A DNA stretch of 64,000 nucleotides from Oscillatoria acuminata PCC 6304 (GCF_000317105.1 NC_019693.1:2046001-2110000), one strand, 5' to 3'; positions 32,315-42,173 are shown, counted from the stretch's first letter. Made by a program: numbers and translations. Notes: generated by a model from the sequence alone, not told the origin.

Positions 32315-34705
32315 TTAAAGAGAAATCGCCTCTTCTTCCTCCGCCTCTAGTTCCCGCTCGCTTTCGCGTCCATTATTGTAGTGCCTGCCATAGTCCCAGG
32401 TGCTGTTTTGTCCTTGAACGCCGTTGGCAATAATCCCCAGAACTTTGGTATTGGCGGTTTGCAGTTCAGCGATCGCTTGTTGGATGGCGGGTTTTTCGGT
32501 TTGACCCATGCTGACGACTAAACCAATGCCATCGGTATAGGCGGCTAATACTCGACCATCTACGACCCCCAGCAGGGGAGGAGTGTCATAAATCACTAGG
32601 TCAAATAAGCTGTGCCATTGCTGCATCAGGTTGTGCATTTTTTCAGAAGATAACAACCGGATGGGGTCTGGGGGGGTGGCACCGGCGGTGAGGATGAACA
32701 GATTGGGTTCAACGGGCGATCGCTGAATGGCTTCATTCATATCCATTTCTGTCGCAATCAAATGGGTTAACCCTTGACGGTTGGGTAATCCCAATCGTTT
32801 GTGGACTTGGGGCCAGCGCAAGTCAGCATCCACCAGTAACACCCGCTGTCCCATTGAGGCAGCAGCTTCGGCGAGATTGACGGCTACCGTTGATTTACCT
32901 TCGGCGGGAATTGCCGAGGCGATCGCCAAAGAGCGCAGGGGTTTACCGGGAGTCAAGAAGCGGATATTGGCATTCAAGGCGCGGAATGCTTCTAAAAAGC
33001 CAAAATCCCGGAAATCTTGGAAGCTAGCACTGCCACGAGCATCAGCAGAGGGCAGAACCACCGAGCGATCGCTGGCGGGAATCAGCCCTAAAATCGGCAA
33101 GCGGGTGGCATCTTTTAAATCTTCAGGAGAATGGAAGACATTATCCAACCGCTCTGCTAATAATGCCGCCCCAAATCCCAACATCAACCCCAACATCGCC
33201 CCTAAAACCAGGTTCCGAGGCAGACTCGGAGACACCGGAACCGGATTGCCATTGGCATCCCGAGGAATGGTCGGTTGGGAAATTACTTCCCAAGGCACCT
33301 CTCGTTCTGCTGCATCCACCCGCAACCCTTCCCTGCGGGCTAATAATTCGGTGAGGGTGGTGTTGGCAATTTGGAGTTCTCGCTGCAAATCCGTGTACTG
33401 CCGAAGAATAATTGGAAATTGTTCGCGGTATTCGCTTAACATTTTTGCCGCTTCCCCCAGCACTTGATTTCGCACTTGGAGGACTTGAATTTGGCTGGCT
33501 GCTCTGACCATTTCCTGAATCAAGCCCGTGCGAATCGTGTTTTGGAAGGGAGCTTGGGGGTTACCCACTACGCCCCCGGGTAGCTGACTCCCTAACACTT
33601 CTGAGGCTTCCTGTCCTAACAGTAACTCGATGGTTTGTCGCTCTTCTAAGAGGACTTGGACTTGAGGTGAGCTTGGGGTAAACCGAGTTGATTCAGCGGC
33701 AATTTCATTTTCGAGTTCTTTGAGGCGATTGAGTCGAGCTTGATAGGTGGGAGCTTCACTTAGAACTGAAGCGGCGATCGCCATCCCGGGTTCCAGTCCG
33801 ATTTGTCGGCGCAAGGTTTCATAAAGTTGTTGCTCCTGAACCAGTTGAGCTTGGGCCTCTAAAAGCTGGTCGTCTAGTTTGGTGAGTTGTTGAGCCAGTT
33901 GTTGCCCTTGTAACTCAGGTTCAATAATGTTGTACTGTTGTCGAAATTTCTGGAGTTGTTCTTGCAGGGTATCCACCCGCTGCCGCAATTGCGGGAGTTG
34001 GTCTTCAATAAATTGAATCCCCTGACTAATATTGCTCTTGCGGTCTTCTAAGCTGTATCTCAGGTAAGCATTTTGGAGCGTTTCCAAGACAAATTGAATT
34101 TTCTCCGGTTCCGCATCTCGGTATCGGACTTCGAGAATTTTAGTATTGTTATTGAAGCGATCAAGCGAGAGAGGCGAGCCTTTACCGCCGATCATCGAGT
34201 TATACTCCAGTTCCGGATAGCGAGCTTGGATCTGCTGAACGATCGGGTCCATCAGTTTGGGACTTTGTAAAACCGCCAGTTGGCTATCATAATCCAAACC
34301 AGAGCCTTGTCCTTGCAGAAATTGTCCGCCCAGACCCCCTGCCAGGGCAGAAATCCGAGAAAAATTATCATCCTGACTGGTGACGGGTTCGACGAGAATT
34401 TGAAACTTGCCTTCATACTCTGGGGTTTGGTTGGCAGTCCAGACCGCAACACCACCTGTGACGAGAGTCGCAACGCCAAGAATCACAAAGGCTCGACGAC
34501 GAATCACGGCAAATAGCTGACCGAGATCCAATTCTTCCTCATCTGGATCTTGGAATTCAGCCATATAAGGCATCGGCACAAGCTGTGACGGATTGCCGGG
34601 GTGGTGAAGAGTTAACGGCTGAGGATTGGGTGCGCTCTCCATGTCAATCTCTGGTGATGGTGTATTCCTTCGTATCGTAGCAGTCTCGTTAGAGGATTGT
34701 GCCAT
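32315..34705 (-). CDS. Wzc-like polysaccharide co-polymerase and tyrosine autokinase
   Basis: 796 residues. The Wzz domain spans about 55-150 with the first membrane helix (AFVILGVATLVTGGVAVWT). A long coiled coil follows (about 230-480) and a second helix at ~520-545 (LVLGAMLGLMLGFGAALLAE). The cytoplasmic BY-kinase has Walker A AIPAEGKSTVAVNLAEAA (~595-612), Walker A' LLVDADLRWP (~628) and Walker B LVIYDTPPLLGVVDG (~703). The C-terminus has few tyrosines (WDYGRHYNN). It controls chain length and export together with the SLBB protein encoded just upstream. Confidence 0.92.
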   Translation of the reverse strand: MAQSSNETATIRRNTPSPEIDMESAPNPQPLTLHHPGNPSQLVPMPYMAEFQDPDEEELDLGQLFAVIRRRAFVILGVATLVTGGVAVWTANQTPEYEGKFQILVEPVTSQDDNFSRISALAGGLGGQFLQGQGSGLDYDSQLAVLQSPKLMDPIVQQIQARYPELEYNSMIGGKGSPLSLDRFNNNTKILEVRYRDAEPEKIQFVLETLQNAYLRYSLEDRKSNISQGIQFIEDQLPQLRQRVDTLQEQLQKFRQQYNIIEPELQGQQLAQQLTKLDDQLLEAQAQLVQEQQLYETLRRQIGLEPGMAIAASVLSEAPTYQARLNRLKELENEIAAESTRFTPSSPQVQVLLEERQTIELLLGQEASEVLGSQLPGGVVGNPQAPFQNTIRTGLIQEMVRAASQIQVLQVRNQVLGEAAKMLSEYREQFPIILRQYTDLQRELQIANTTLTELLARREGLRVDAAEREVPWEVISQPTIPRDANGNPVPVSPSLPRNLVLGAMLGLMLGFGAALLAERLDNVFHSPEDLKDATRLPILGLIPASDRSVVLPSADARGSASFQDFRDFGFLEAFRALNANIRFLTPGKPLRSLAIASAIPAEGKSTVAVNLAEAAASMGQRVLLVDADLRWPQVHKRLGLPNRQGLTHLIATEMDMNEAIQRSPVEPNLFILTAGATPPDPIRLLSSEKMHNLMQQWHSLFDLVIYDTPPLLGVVDGRVLAAYTDGIGLVVSMGQTEKPAIQQAIAELQTANTKVLGIIANGVQGQNSTWDYGRHYNNGRESERELEAEEEEAISL

Positions 34706-34794
34706 GAATCAGGATAGGTTATTCGAGAACTCGATCGCTCCGGCACTCGAACATTCCTCAAACAAGCGTACTGGATGAGAGCAAGGGGACCAAA

Positions 34795-34860
34795 ACCCGG
34801 GTTTCTTGACCAGATTTGTTGCTGATTAGCAGAGATTTTGTCCACAAACCCGGTGGGTCT
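34795..34860. repeat. AGAAACCGGGTTTCT paired repeat element, degenerate
   Basis: AAAACCCGGGTTTCTTG at the left and ACAAACCCGGTGGG at the right, about 35 bases apart, between the Wzc and SLBB genes. Confidence 0.5.
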
Positions 34861-34881
34861 GCCCTTGACTGTACCAAAGCT

Positions 34882-37107
34882 TTAGAACAGATTAAAAAAT
34901 CGCAAGATTCCAAACAGAGAGAATACAGAATTGGTCACCTGCCCGACTGGGCTGACTCGATCTCCGAATCTGGCTAACCGGGTACGCCCGACCACAATCA
35001 CATCATTGTTTTGGAGAATGGGGTTAGTCCCTTCATCAAGTCCCTGAGCAAAATCAATGGGAATGGTTTGCCGAGACACGGTGCCGTTGGAGTTTAAGCG
35101 AATCAGTTCCACCTCATCTTTTTCCGCCCGGGTATTATTAAATCCTCCCGCGACTAAAATCGCTTGGTTTAACGAAGAATTGGGGGGTAATTCTACCAGT
35201 CCCGGTTGCTGAATTTCACCCACAATATTGACTTGAATCCGGTTGGGGGAGAAACTGGCCGTCGCCAGTCTGGGAGCTTCTGCTAGATCAACATTAGTCG
35301 CGGTTTGGACCACAATCGTATCTCCTTGTTGCAGCAGAACATCTTGGTTCAAATTGCCATTTTCCAAGAGTTCCCACAGATTCACATCAATCAGTTGTTG
35401 GGTGCCATTGTTGCGTTGCCGCAGCACTTGAATGCGCCGAATATCTGCGGTTGGGGTAATCCCCCCGGCAATTTTAATGGCTCGGGTGACCGTCGGCAGT
35501 CCCACTACGCCCCCACCCGTGCTAGGAGCCGTGAGAGTTTCCAGATTCCCTGTAGCGGTGACATCCTCCCCGGAAATGGTATAGGTTCCGGGACGGTTGA
35601 CCTCTCCGACGATCGCAATATTCAGGGGGGTAGCGGTATTCGCAGCAAAGTTAGCCGTGGCGATGCGAGATGTTTCTATGGAATTGGGATTACTCGCCGT
35701 TGGCACTTCAATCGTATCCCCTTGTTGGAGGATGATATCCTGACTGAAATCCCCGCGATCGAGCATTTCCCACAGATTCACCACAATTGTTTGGGGGGAA
35801 CCGGCTTGCGGGCGGCGGTTGACCCGGATTTCCCGAATATTTGCGGATAAGGTAACGCCACCAGCAGTTTGTAAGGCGCGGGTTACGGTTAACAGTCCAC
35901 CAGCCTCATCCATGCGGGTGACGGTGTAGGAACCGGGTCGGCTCACTTCACCGACTACGGCAATATTGACAGGTTGGGTGGGGTCCCCGGCAAAATTCGC
36001 CTGGGCTAACCGAGAGGATTCGGCTGGGCTAAATCCACTGCCGGTAGGGACGTAAATCGTATCCCCTTGTTGGAGAATAATATCTTGGCTAATATCCCCG
36101 TTTAAAAGCTGCCAAAGGTTAACTGATAGGATTTGGGCCGGTCCAGATTTCGGTTGTCGTCGCACCTGAATCTGACCGACTTCGGCAGATTGGGTGACGC
36201 CGCCAGCGGTTTGGAGGGCGCGGGTGAGGGTCAGGAGTCCACCGGCTTCAGCATCTCCTGCCACGGTGTATGAGCCCGGTCTATTAATTTCCCCGACTAC
36301 GGCGATATTGATCGGTTGAGTGGGGTCCCCGGAAATGCTGGACTCGGCAAGCTGACGGGCATCGTTGTTATTAATGTTGGGGTCCGGGGGAATAAAAATC
36401 GTGTCGCCATCGCGAATGGTGATGTCTTGAGTGAGATCCCCCAACCGGACGAGAGTGGTGAGGTCGATGATAATCAGTTGACTTGGCCCCCCTCTAGTCC
36501 GGCGTAGAAGCTCCACCTGCCGAATATTTGCGGTGGAGGTAATCCCTCCAGCCCTTTCAATGGCGGTAGTGATGGTGGGCCTAGCGCTACCGGCTTCATT
36601 CATGGCGATGATATAGGAACCGGGTCTTCTGACTTCTCCGGAAATTCCCACTTGAACGGGCCGACGCTCCATTAAGGAGATAGTCAGGAACTCGGGGCGT
36701 TGCAGATAGGGGGCATAGAGGTTTCTGAGTCGGCCTGCGGCTTGTTCTAAGGTGAGTCCTTCTACGGAGACTCTGCCGACCAAGGGGAGATTTAAGGTGC
36801 CATCGACTAGGACCTGGTGTTGACCATTTTCTCCGCTATATTCGGGGACATTAAAAATATCGATTTGAATGCGATCGCCAGGACCGAGGGTATAGGCTTC
36901 TTGGAAGGCTGCTCCCTGGGCCAAGAGTTGGGGTTCTTGTCCCGGTGCTAAAGAGGGCTGGGCAACCGCCGGGAGTGCACTGATCAGGGCAATCAACATT
37001 GAGATGGTCAACCCGGAGACTGACTGGGCGATCGGTTGACTGAGGTCAGGTCTGCTAGACCGGGGATAGGAAGGAGAAAGGGTAGAAAAGGACTCTGCAC
37101 TGACCAT
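34882..37107 (-). CDS. SLBB-domain polysaccharide export protein (Wza-like, multi-SLBB)
   Basis: 741 residues from the ATG at 37107 (MVSAESFSTLSPSYPR); a longer frame to 37266 adds unconvincing sequence. After a hydrophobic export signal (about 25-48) comes the poly-export domain (YTLGPGDRIQIDIFNVPEYSG). Five to six SLBB repeats follow, each with a VGEVNRPGSYT-like and AGGVT core (VGISGEVRRPGSY, VAVVGEINRPGSYT, IAIVGEVNRPGTYT and others). The repeats look recently duplicated. In the outer membrane it would form the exit channel for a Wzx/Wzy polysaccharide. Confidence 0.9.
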   Translation of the reverse strand: MVSAESFSTLSPSYPRSSRPDLSQPIAQSVSGLTISMLIALISALPAVAQPSLAPGQEPQLLAQGAAFQEAYTLGPGDRIQIDIFNVPEYSGENGQHQVLVDGTLNLPLVGRVSVEGLTLEQAAGRLRNLYAPYLQRPEFLTISLMERRPVQVGISGEVRRPGSYIIAMNEAGSARPTITTAIERAGGITSTANIRQVELLRRTRGGPSQLIIIDLTTLVRLGDLTQDITIRDGDTIFIPPDPNINNNDARQLAESSISGDPTQPINIAVVGEINRPGSYTVAGDAEAGGLLTLTRALQTAGGVTQSAEVGQIQVRRQPKSGPAQILSVNLWQLLNGDISQDIILQQGDTIYVPTGSGFSPAESSRLAQANFAGDPTQPVNIAVVGEVSRPGSYTVTRMDEAGGLLTVTRALQTAGGVTLSANIREIRVNRRPQAGSPQTIVVNLWEMLDRGDFSQDIILQQGDTIEVPTASNPNSIETSRIATANFAANTATPLNIAIVGEVNRPGTYTISGEDVTATGNLETLTAPSTGGGVVGLPTVTRAIKIAGGITPTADIRRIQVLRQRNNGTQQLIDVNLWELLENGNLNQDVLLQQGDTIVVQTATNVDLAEAPRLATASFSPNRIQVNIVGEIQQPGLVELPPNSSLNQAILVAGGFNNTRAEKDEVELIRLNSNGTVSRQTIPIDFAQGLDEGTNPILQNNDVIVVGRTRLARFGDRVSPVGQVTNSVFSLFGILRFFNLF

Positions 37108-37288
37108 AGTGTTAAAAATGGAGTTGTCGCTTAAGAATTTATGTAGGGAAATCGGAATTGAGCAACGATGGGGTATAGAAAAACCCCCTATTTTTTCCAG
37201 GTTCGGCAAAAACTTTTCATACTTGGATTCCGGATCAGTTGACCCCGATGGACAGTTTCCTCCCATTCTACATGGAAAAATTTTCCGA

Positions 37289-37312
37289 TCATGAAGCCTA
37301 GGCTTCGTGATA
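37289..37312. promoter_or_regulatory. 24-bp palindrome upstream of the SLBB gene
   Basis: The stretch ATCATGAAGCCTAGGCTTCG plus TGAT is self-complementary except for one pair, centred on GAAGCCTAGGCTTC. It lies about 185 bases upstream of the SLBB start and could be an operator for the export genes. Confidence 0.35.
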
Positions 37313-37369
37313 GTCTTGATTAGTTTTATTTAGCCCGTGCAGGCGAGCTTCGTCTTGTCAACTTCCACC

Positions 37370-37482
37370 CTTTCCTGACAGAACTCTACGCGAATAGGGT
37401 ACGGGTGAACTAAATGTAAGGGCAACTCGCTTTCTCGGTCCTACATTTAGGGGAGGTTCTCCAAATATGAGGAACTCCTGTC
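37370..37482. repeat. Diverged MITE-like element related to 11339-11441
   Basis: Ends resemble TGACAGAACTC and GAGGAACTCCTGTC; the middle has CTAAATGTAAGGGCAACTCGC paired with CCTACATTTAG. Same layout as the 11339 element, but the ends differ. Confidence 0.45.
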
Positions 37483-37488
37483 AAACCG

Positions 37489-39612
37489 TTACGGTAGGGT
37501 AACGCTATCACTGCCAGCCCCTCTTCCCTCTACAGGCAGACTCGAAAACACCGGAGCTTCATTTTTTGCCGATCCGTTCAATTTGGCAGCGCCAATCCCC
37601 TTGGATTCTTCTAAATGTGAGCGGGATGTTAACCGAGGAGACCGAAAAGCTACCGAGGAAGGCTGATACTCGGGAACGAGCCGTTGCAATTCGGCTCGAA
37701 TGGCCACCCCATCATCGGTGCGAGTTTTTTGGACCAGGGCTTCTAAAAAGGGCTGTAAAAATTCCCAGTGAATTTTCGCTTCTTGGGCGCAAAAGATTTT
37801 AGGATGCTGAGTCGGTCTGGCTTTAGCACTATCAACCAATAATTCTTCGTGGAGTTTTTCTCCCGGTCTTAAGCCGGTAATTTTAATATCAATATCCTTT
37901 CCGGGGACTAACCCACTCAGCTGAATCATCTGCATCGCCAGATCGTAAATCCGCACAGGTTCACCCATGTCTAACAAGAAGATTTCCCCGCGTTTTCCCA
38001 TCGCCCCTGCCTGAATTACCAAGCGGGCGGCTTCGGGAATGGACATAAAATAACGAGTCATCTCCGGATGGGTGACGGTGATGGCTTGACCCTCAGCGAT
38101 TTGCTTGCGGAATCGGGGAACCACTGAACCACTACTATCGAGGACATTGCCAAACCGCACGATGGTAAAACGGGTGGAAATCCCCGATCGCTCGGCTAAA
38201 GCTTGGACAATCAGTTCCGCCACCCGTTTGCTGGCTCCCATGATATTGGTGGGACGAACGGCTTTATCGGTAGAAATTAAGACAAAATTCGCCACCCCAC
38301 AATCGATCGCACAGCGCACGGTGGTCCAGGTCCCGACCACATTATTGATAATTCCTGGAGCAGGATTGGCCTCTACCAAGGGAACGTGCTTATAGGCTGC
38401 CGCATGATAAATGGTATCCACCTGATATTGGGTCAGAACTCCAGCCAGCCGCTGCTCATCATTGACTGAACCCAAACAAGCAACGCACTTGAGAGTGGGA
38501 TAGGCTTCGGCTAATTCCATATCGATGCTATAGAGGGCAAATTCCCCTAATTCATATAGCACCAAACATTTCGGCTGTTGTTGAGCAATTTGACGGCACA
38601 GTTCCGAGCCAATTGACCCTCCGGCTCCAGTGACCAGAACGGTTTTGCCAGTGATATTCATCCGCAGCAATTCCGGGTCGGGGATGACTTCTTCCCGCCC
38701 GAGGAGGTCAGCGATATCAATATTTCTAATTTCACTAATGGAGACTTGACCGGATAAAATTTCGCCAATACAGGGAACAGTTTTGACCGGCATGGACAGA
38801 AACTGTAAGCCTTCTAAAATTTGCCGCTTTCTAATGCGATCGACCGAAGGCATGGCTAATAAAATAGTATCAAAAGGCTTTTGGAGCTGGAGTCTCGGTA
38901 ATGTAGAGGGGGCGTAAACCGGGAGTCCTTGAATATTTTGATTGGCTAAAGAGGGGTCATCATCGACAAAAGCAACAGGTTGGTAGCTGGGGTGATGAAC
39001 GAGGGATTGAGCCAGTTGCGAGCCTGCCGAGCCCGCGCCATAAATCACAATCCGTTCCGGGGTTCGATTTTGCCGAGGTAGACCGATCAGGGTATTCACC
39101 AACCAGCGCAGAGACAGACGCACTCCTACTACCAACAATAGGGTGAGCAGGGCATCGTTGAGGAGGACCGATCGGGGGAGTTGGAGGAACTCAAATAAAT
39201 AAGCGAACAGGACAAAGGCCCCGGAACTGAACAGGACCGCTTTGGTGGCAGTTAATAAAAATTCCAAGCCTGCATACCGCAGCACCGGGCGGTACATTCC
39301 CGTGACCAGGAAGACCAAAGGCTTGATGACAATTAGGAGCAGAATCAGCCACAGATAGGGCCAGGTTTGTTCAATCGGCAATAGATCGCTGAACCGGAGT
39401 CCAAACGCCCCATAAATGGCGACCAGAAAGACTGCCGTATCCAGACTCAACAGGATCAGACGTTTCTGGGGCCTTGAGAGGGAAGCAGCGACGGACTGAA
39501 AGGCAGTCCCTAGGTTGTTTATCAGCCAGTTTTGGGTCATGGGAACAGTATAAATTCCATAACGCTCGTTATGCTTGGACTGGGATCCGTGGGATTTGAG
39601 AGCAACTTTCAT
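37489..39612 (-). CDS. Nucleoside-diphosphate-sugar epimerase/dehydratase (CapD/FlaA1/WbpM type)
   Basis: 707 residues. Four N-terminal membrane helices (about 50-170) precede a CoA-binding-like domain (IVIYGAGSAGSQLAQ). The catalytic SDR domain begins at about 330: VLVTGAGGSIGSELCRQIA for NAD(P), YHAAAYKHVPLVE, STDKAVRPTNIMGASKR for the catalytic region. These enzymes are C4,C6-dehydratases or C5-epimerases of UDP-GlcNAc and supply deoxy sugars for surface glycans. It is the first gene of the export block on this strand. An alternative ATG at 39540 would skip 24 residues. Confidence 0.88.
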   Translation of the reverse strand: MKVALKSHGSQSKHNERYGIYTVPMTQNWLINNLGTAFQSVAASLSRPQKRLILLSLDTAVFLVAIYGAFGLRFSDLLPIEQTWPYLWLILLLIVIKPLVFLVTGMYRPVLRYAGLEFLLTATKAVLFSSGAFVLFAYLFEFLQLPRSVLLNDALLTLLLVVGVRLSLRWLVNTLIGLPRQNRTPERIVIYGAGSAGSQLAQSLVHHPSYQPVAFVDDDPSLANQNIQGLPVYAPSTLPRLQLQKPFDTILLAMPSVDRIRKRQILEGLQFLSMPVKTVPCIGEILSGQVSISEIRNIDIADLLGREEVIPDPELLRMNITGKTVLVTGAGGSIGSELCRQIAQQQPKCLVLYELGEFALYSIDMELAEAYPTLKCVACLGSVNDEQRLAGVLTQYQVDTIYHAAAYKHVPLVEANPAPGIINNVVGTWTTVRCAIDCGVANFVLISTDKAVRPTNIMGASKRVAELIVQALAERSGISTRFTIVRFGNVLDSSGSVVPRFRKQIAEGQAITVTHPEMTRYFMSIPEAARLVIQAGAMGKRGEIFLLDMGEPVRIYDLAMQMIQLSGLVPGKDIDIKITGLRPGEKLHEELLVDSAKARPTQHPKIFCAQEAKIHWEFLQPFLEALVQKTRTDDGVAIRAELQRLVPEYQPSSVAFRSPRLTSRSHLEESKGIGAAKLNGSAKNEAPVFSSLPVEGRGAGSDSVTLP

Positions 39613-39912
39613 AGAGAACTATGAATTTCCCGGATTGCTGAGAGTTCCCTCAATCCCCGATTACCGGATCCAGAGGAGGGGGTAAGGGGCGATTTGCAAC
39701 AAATCTTTAAAACTCTGTTGATTATAGGGGATTGTTACTAGGTTGGGAACTTTTGCCTGAACCCTACCCCGCTAAGGTGGGACCACAAGAACGGCGGGTT
39801 TTCCGACGCGGGGTAGACCCTACCCAACCCTCCTCTTGGCAAGGGGAGGGCTATGAGAATCCACCTTACTGCTCATTTGTAGGGGCATCCTTTGGGAATC
39901 GCCCGCAAGATT
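39613..39912. other. Non-coding stretch
   Basis: GC-rich with a short CCCTACCCCGC / GCGGGGTAGACCCTACCC pseudo-repeat near 39762-39830. I see no gene or clear promoter. Confidence 0.4.
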
Positions 39913-40476
39913 TTAAGCGCCCATTTTCAGCCAGCCAAAGACTTGATCCGCAGTTAGGCTGAGTTCAATGCCCTCTAATACTGGCAAAGTATCCTGGTTT
40001 TGAATGACCAGGGGAGAGCGATCGCGCCTAAAGACGAGAATACTCTGGGCCCCGGGGTCAAGGAACCACCCCAATTGACTGCCATTTTCCATACAGTACA
40101 AAATATTACCAATCACTTTATTAGGGTTTTGTTCGGGTGAGAGAATTTCAATGACTAAATCTGGGGGCAGGTTAAAGTTATCCGGCACTTCTCCATCGGA
40201 AATAAAAGCAATATTCAGCCAGAAAAAAACGGCGATATCCGGAACAAGAGACCTATTTCCAAAACTACACCGCAGTTCCGGAAAAGCATAAGCAATTTGG
40301 GCGGATTCGCTGACCTGATTAATTTCGCTGCAAAGTTTACCTTGTAAACGGCTGTGTCTTCCTTTAGGCATAGGTTTTTGGAGAATGTCTCCCTCAATAA
40401 ATTCCTGGGCTGGTTTAGTTTCCGGTAGGTGCAGGAACTCTTCTAGGCTGAGGGATGTTGCTTGCGTGTTAGTCAT
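39913..40476 (-). CDS. Uma2 family endonuclease (DUF820)
   Basis: 187 residues. SLEEFLHLPETKPAQEFIEGDILQKPMPKGRHS at the start, then PDLVIEILSPEQNPNKVIGNILYCMENGSQLGWFLDPGAQSI (in parts) give the DUF820 pattern, with D, E and the downstream K-like position occupied. It is the standard length of this group (about 190) and has the usual FRRDRSPLV and LPVLEG-type tail. It differs strongly from the copy at 387 and belongs to another subgroup. No partner gene. Confidence 0.88.
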   Translation of the reverse strand: MTNTQATSLSLEEFLHLPETKPAQEFIEGDILQKPMPKGRHSRLQGKLCSEINQVSESAQIAYAFPELRCSFGNRSLVPDIAVFFWLNIAFISDGEVPDNFNLPPDLVIEILSPEQNPNKVIGNILYCMENGSQLGWFLDPGAQSILVFRRDRSPLVIQNQDTLPVLEGIELSLTADQVFGWLKMGA

Positions 40477-40547
40477 ATTTAGGGGTGAATTTACTAGGAT
40501 TTTAATATTTTATCAAGATTTATTTTCAAGAGGAATTATGCCTTTTA

Positions 40548-40622
40548 AGGACTTCAGTCGTTATCCCCTCCGGTGTTCGTAGTAACGACTGAAGTCGTTA
40601 CCCTCGGGTGTTCGTAGTCAGT
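40548..40622. repeat. AACGACTTCAGTCGTT palindromic repeats
   Basis: GGACTTCAGTCGTTA then TAACGACTGAAGTCGTTA, each followed by CTCCGGTGTTCGTAG or CTCGGGTGTTCGTAG. Another copy is at 27972-27990. Part of the gap 40477-40789, which otherwise looks empty. Confidence 0.7.
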
Positions 40623-40789
40623 GAGTAAACTTAATTCATCTGAGTCGTTCTGGCAGACCCAAAATGAGTGGCTTCCTAATGGCACAGCAGTGAGCGCATT
40701 TCTGCCATAGGCTGAAATGACCCCTATTCCGATAATCTAGTTGACATAAAACTAGACCCAGAAACGTACTGGGTGCGACGAGGCACAAG

Positions 40790-41203
40790 ATGACCGAACA
40801 GAAAGTGACTAAAATCGATTTACTGCTGGCTTTGATGAGTGATGGGGAGTGGCACTACCCGAGCGATCTAGTAACCGTCAGCCATCGCTTTGGGGATACG
40901 ATGCACCGAGCCAAGGAGAAGGGATATTTGATTGAAACCGAACGGATTAAAGGAAATTCTTGTAGATATCGATTAATAGGACATGAAGACTCCCGGTTTT
41001 GGAGCGAATTTCTCAAAAAACAATCCCAGCAAGGTTCTCAGTCGGGAACGGGGAAATGTCCCAACCTGTCAGGGTATAGGATTGAAAACATCTCAGGGAT
41101 ACCTAATAGCAATACGGTCACAATTGAATTGCGATCGCCTTCGGGCCATCAACAACACCTGACGATTTCATCTCCGGGAATTCTTAAGTTTTTGTTAGAG
41201 TAA
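40790..41203 (+). CDS. Small protein with winged-helix-like N-terminus
   Basis: 137 residues. Residues ~5-65 (KIDLLLALMSDGEWHYPSDLVTVSHRFGDTMHRAKEKGY, in parts) resemble a winged helix for DNA binding. The rest is polar (GSQSGTGKCPNLSG) then strand-rich (NTVTIELRSPSGHQ). No known family recognised. It may be a regulator of accessory genes; no partner is adjacent. The ATG at 40790 lies 8 bases after GACGAGG. Confidence 0.55.
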   Translation: MTEQKVTKIDLLLALMSDGEWHYPSDLVTVSHRFGDTMHRAKEKGYLIETERIKGNSCRYRLIGHEDSRFWSEFLKKQSQQGSQSGTGKCPNLSGYRIENISGIPNSNTVTIELRSPSGHQQHLTISSPGILKFLLE

Positions 41204-41230
41204 ACCCCCCAATTCCCCCGCTGAGTTCCT

Positions 41231-41300
41231 TCCTTAAGAAACCGGGTTTCGGCATCAACTTTGGCAATTGACCGAGATGTGGTTAAGAAACCCGGTTTCT
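41231..41300. repeat. AGAAACCGGGTTTCT paired repeat element
   Basis: TTAAGAAACCGGGTTTCG at the left and TTAAGAAACCCGGTTTCT at the right. The spacer holds the family's TTTGGCAATT string. Confidence 0.75.
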
Positions 41301-41333
41301 ACACCCCTACCTAGAATCAAGCAAACTGACCTG

Positions 41334-41668
41334 ACTTAACCCACATTCCGCAGGTTTAATTGCTGAGTTTTTATTTTTAAAAACCTTTGCCCATAAAGGG
41401 TTCCAGCGATTTTATAGAAAATCTATGGGAACGATGGTCCTTACTGTAACCGGAGTTTTTTGGCTTATTGAGAATATTCTCAATAAAAACTGCACTTTTT
41501 GAGTGCTTGCTCCGATGGAGGGAGTTATAGAGCCCGTTCTACAGAAAATGGCTGAAAACATTATAGTTCAATCTTTGTAGCCATTTCTTAAAAATGGTTG
41601 CTTCAGCCAAAAAACTTGCGGAGACATTCCGCATCAGTATTTTTACTTATGCGGAATGTGGGACTTAA
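41334..41668. mobile_element. MITE with 13-bp perfect ends and 6-bp target duplication
   Basis: CCCACATTCCGCA (41340-41352) and its exact complement TGCGGAATGTGGG (41650-41662) bound a 323-bp non-coding element. ACTTAA flanks both sides (41334-41339 and 41663-41668). Inside is a 22-bp perfect palindrome at 41465-41486 around GAATATTC, and a second inner copy of ACATTCCGCAT at 41624-41634. It is presumably a non-autonomous relative of an IS whose transposase makes 6-bp duplications. Confidence 0.85.
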
Positions 41669-41807
41669 TCTGAAGTTTGCACCGATCTCCACTTCATTAA
41701 AAACTTCATGAAAATCAAAAGGGAGATTGCCAACCCCATGATACCCCCCTATCCCCGCTTCGTCCTGCTTGTCTATAATGAACGGTATGGATACCTGGGG
41801 GGAGAGG

Positions 41808-42173
41808 ATGTTTGATTATTCTGCTGCGCGGCAATATTTGCAAGCCAAACAACAGGCATTACAAGCTCAACGTCTGGGCTTATGGCAGCAAGCCAGAGCA
41901 GATTCCCAAACTATTATAGAGATGATCATCGACCGATATGCTCCCCAACGGATTATCCAATGGGGTTCGGTATTGGCACCTCAGCATTTTTCTGAGGCTT
42001 CGGATATTGACTTGGCGATCGCTGGATTAGAGTTTAGGTCATTTATGAATCTGGTGGGAGAAGCTGAGGACCTGACTGATTTTCCCCTGGACTTAATCCG
42101 ATGGGAAGATATTCATCCCTCGTTCCAAAAGATTATTCTCATGAAAGGAAAAATTATCTATGAACAGAGATGA
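41808..42173 (+). CDS. MntA-like nucleotidyltransferase, second HEPN-MNT module
   Basis: About 121 residues from the ATG at 41808 (MFDYSAARQYLQAKQ); in-frame ATGs at 41778 and 41787 are alternatives and GGAGAGG directly before 41808 is rather close. The nucleotidyltransferase motif is GSVLAPQHFSEASDIDLAI (GS-X11-DXD, one residue longer than the classical spacing). The C-terminal half matches the family (FPLDLIRWEDIHPSFQKIIL). It overlaps the next gene by 14 nt, exactly as in the first module. Confidence 0.8.
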   Translation: MFDYSAARQYLQAKQQALQAQRLGLWQQARADSQTIIEMIIDRYAPQRIIQWGSVLAPQHFSEASDIDLAIAGLEFRSFMNLVGEAEDLTDFPLDLIRWEDIHPSFQKIILMKGKIIYEQR

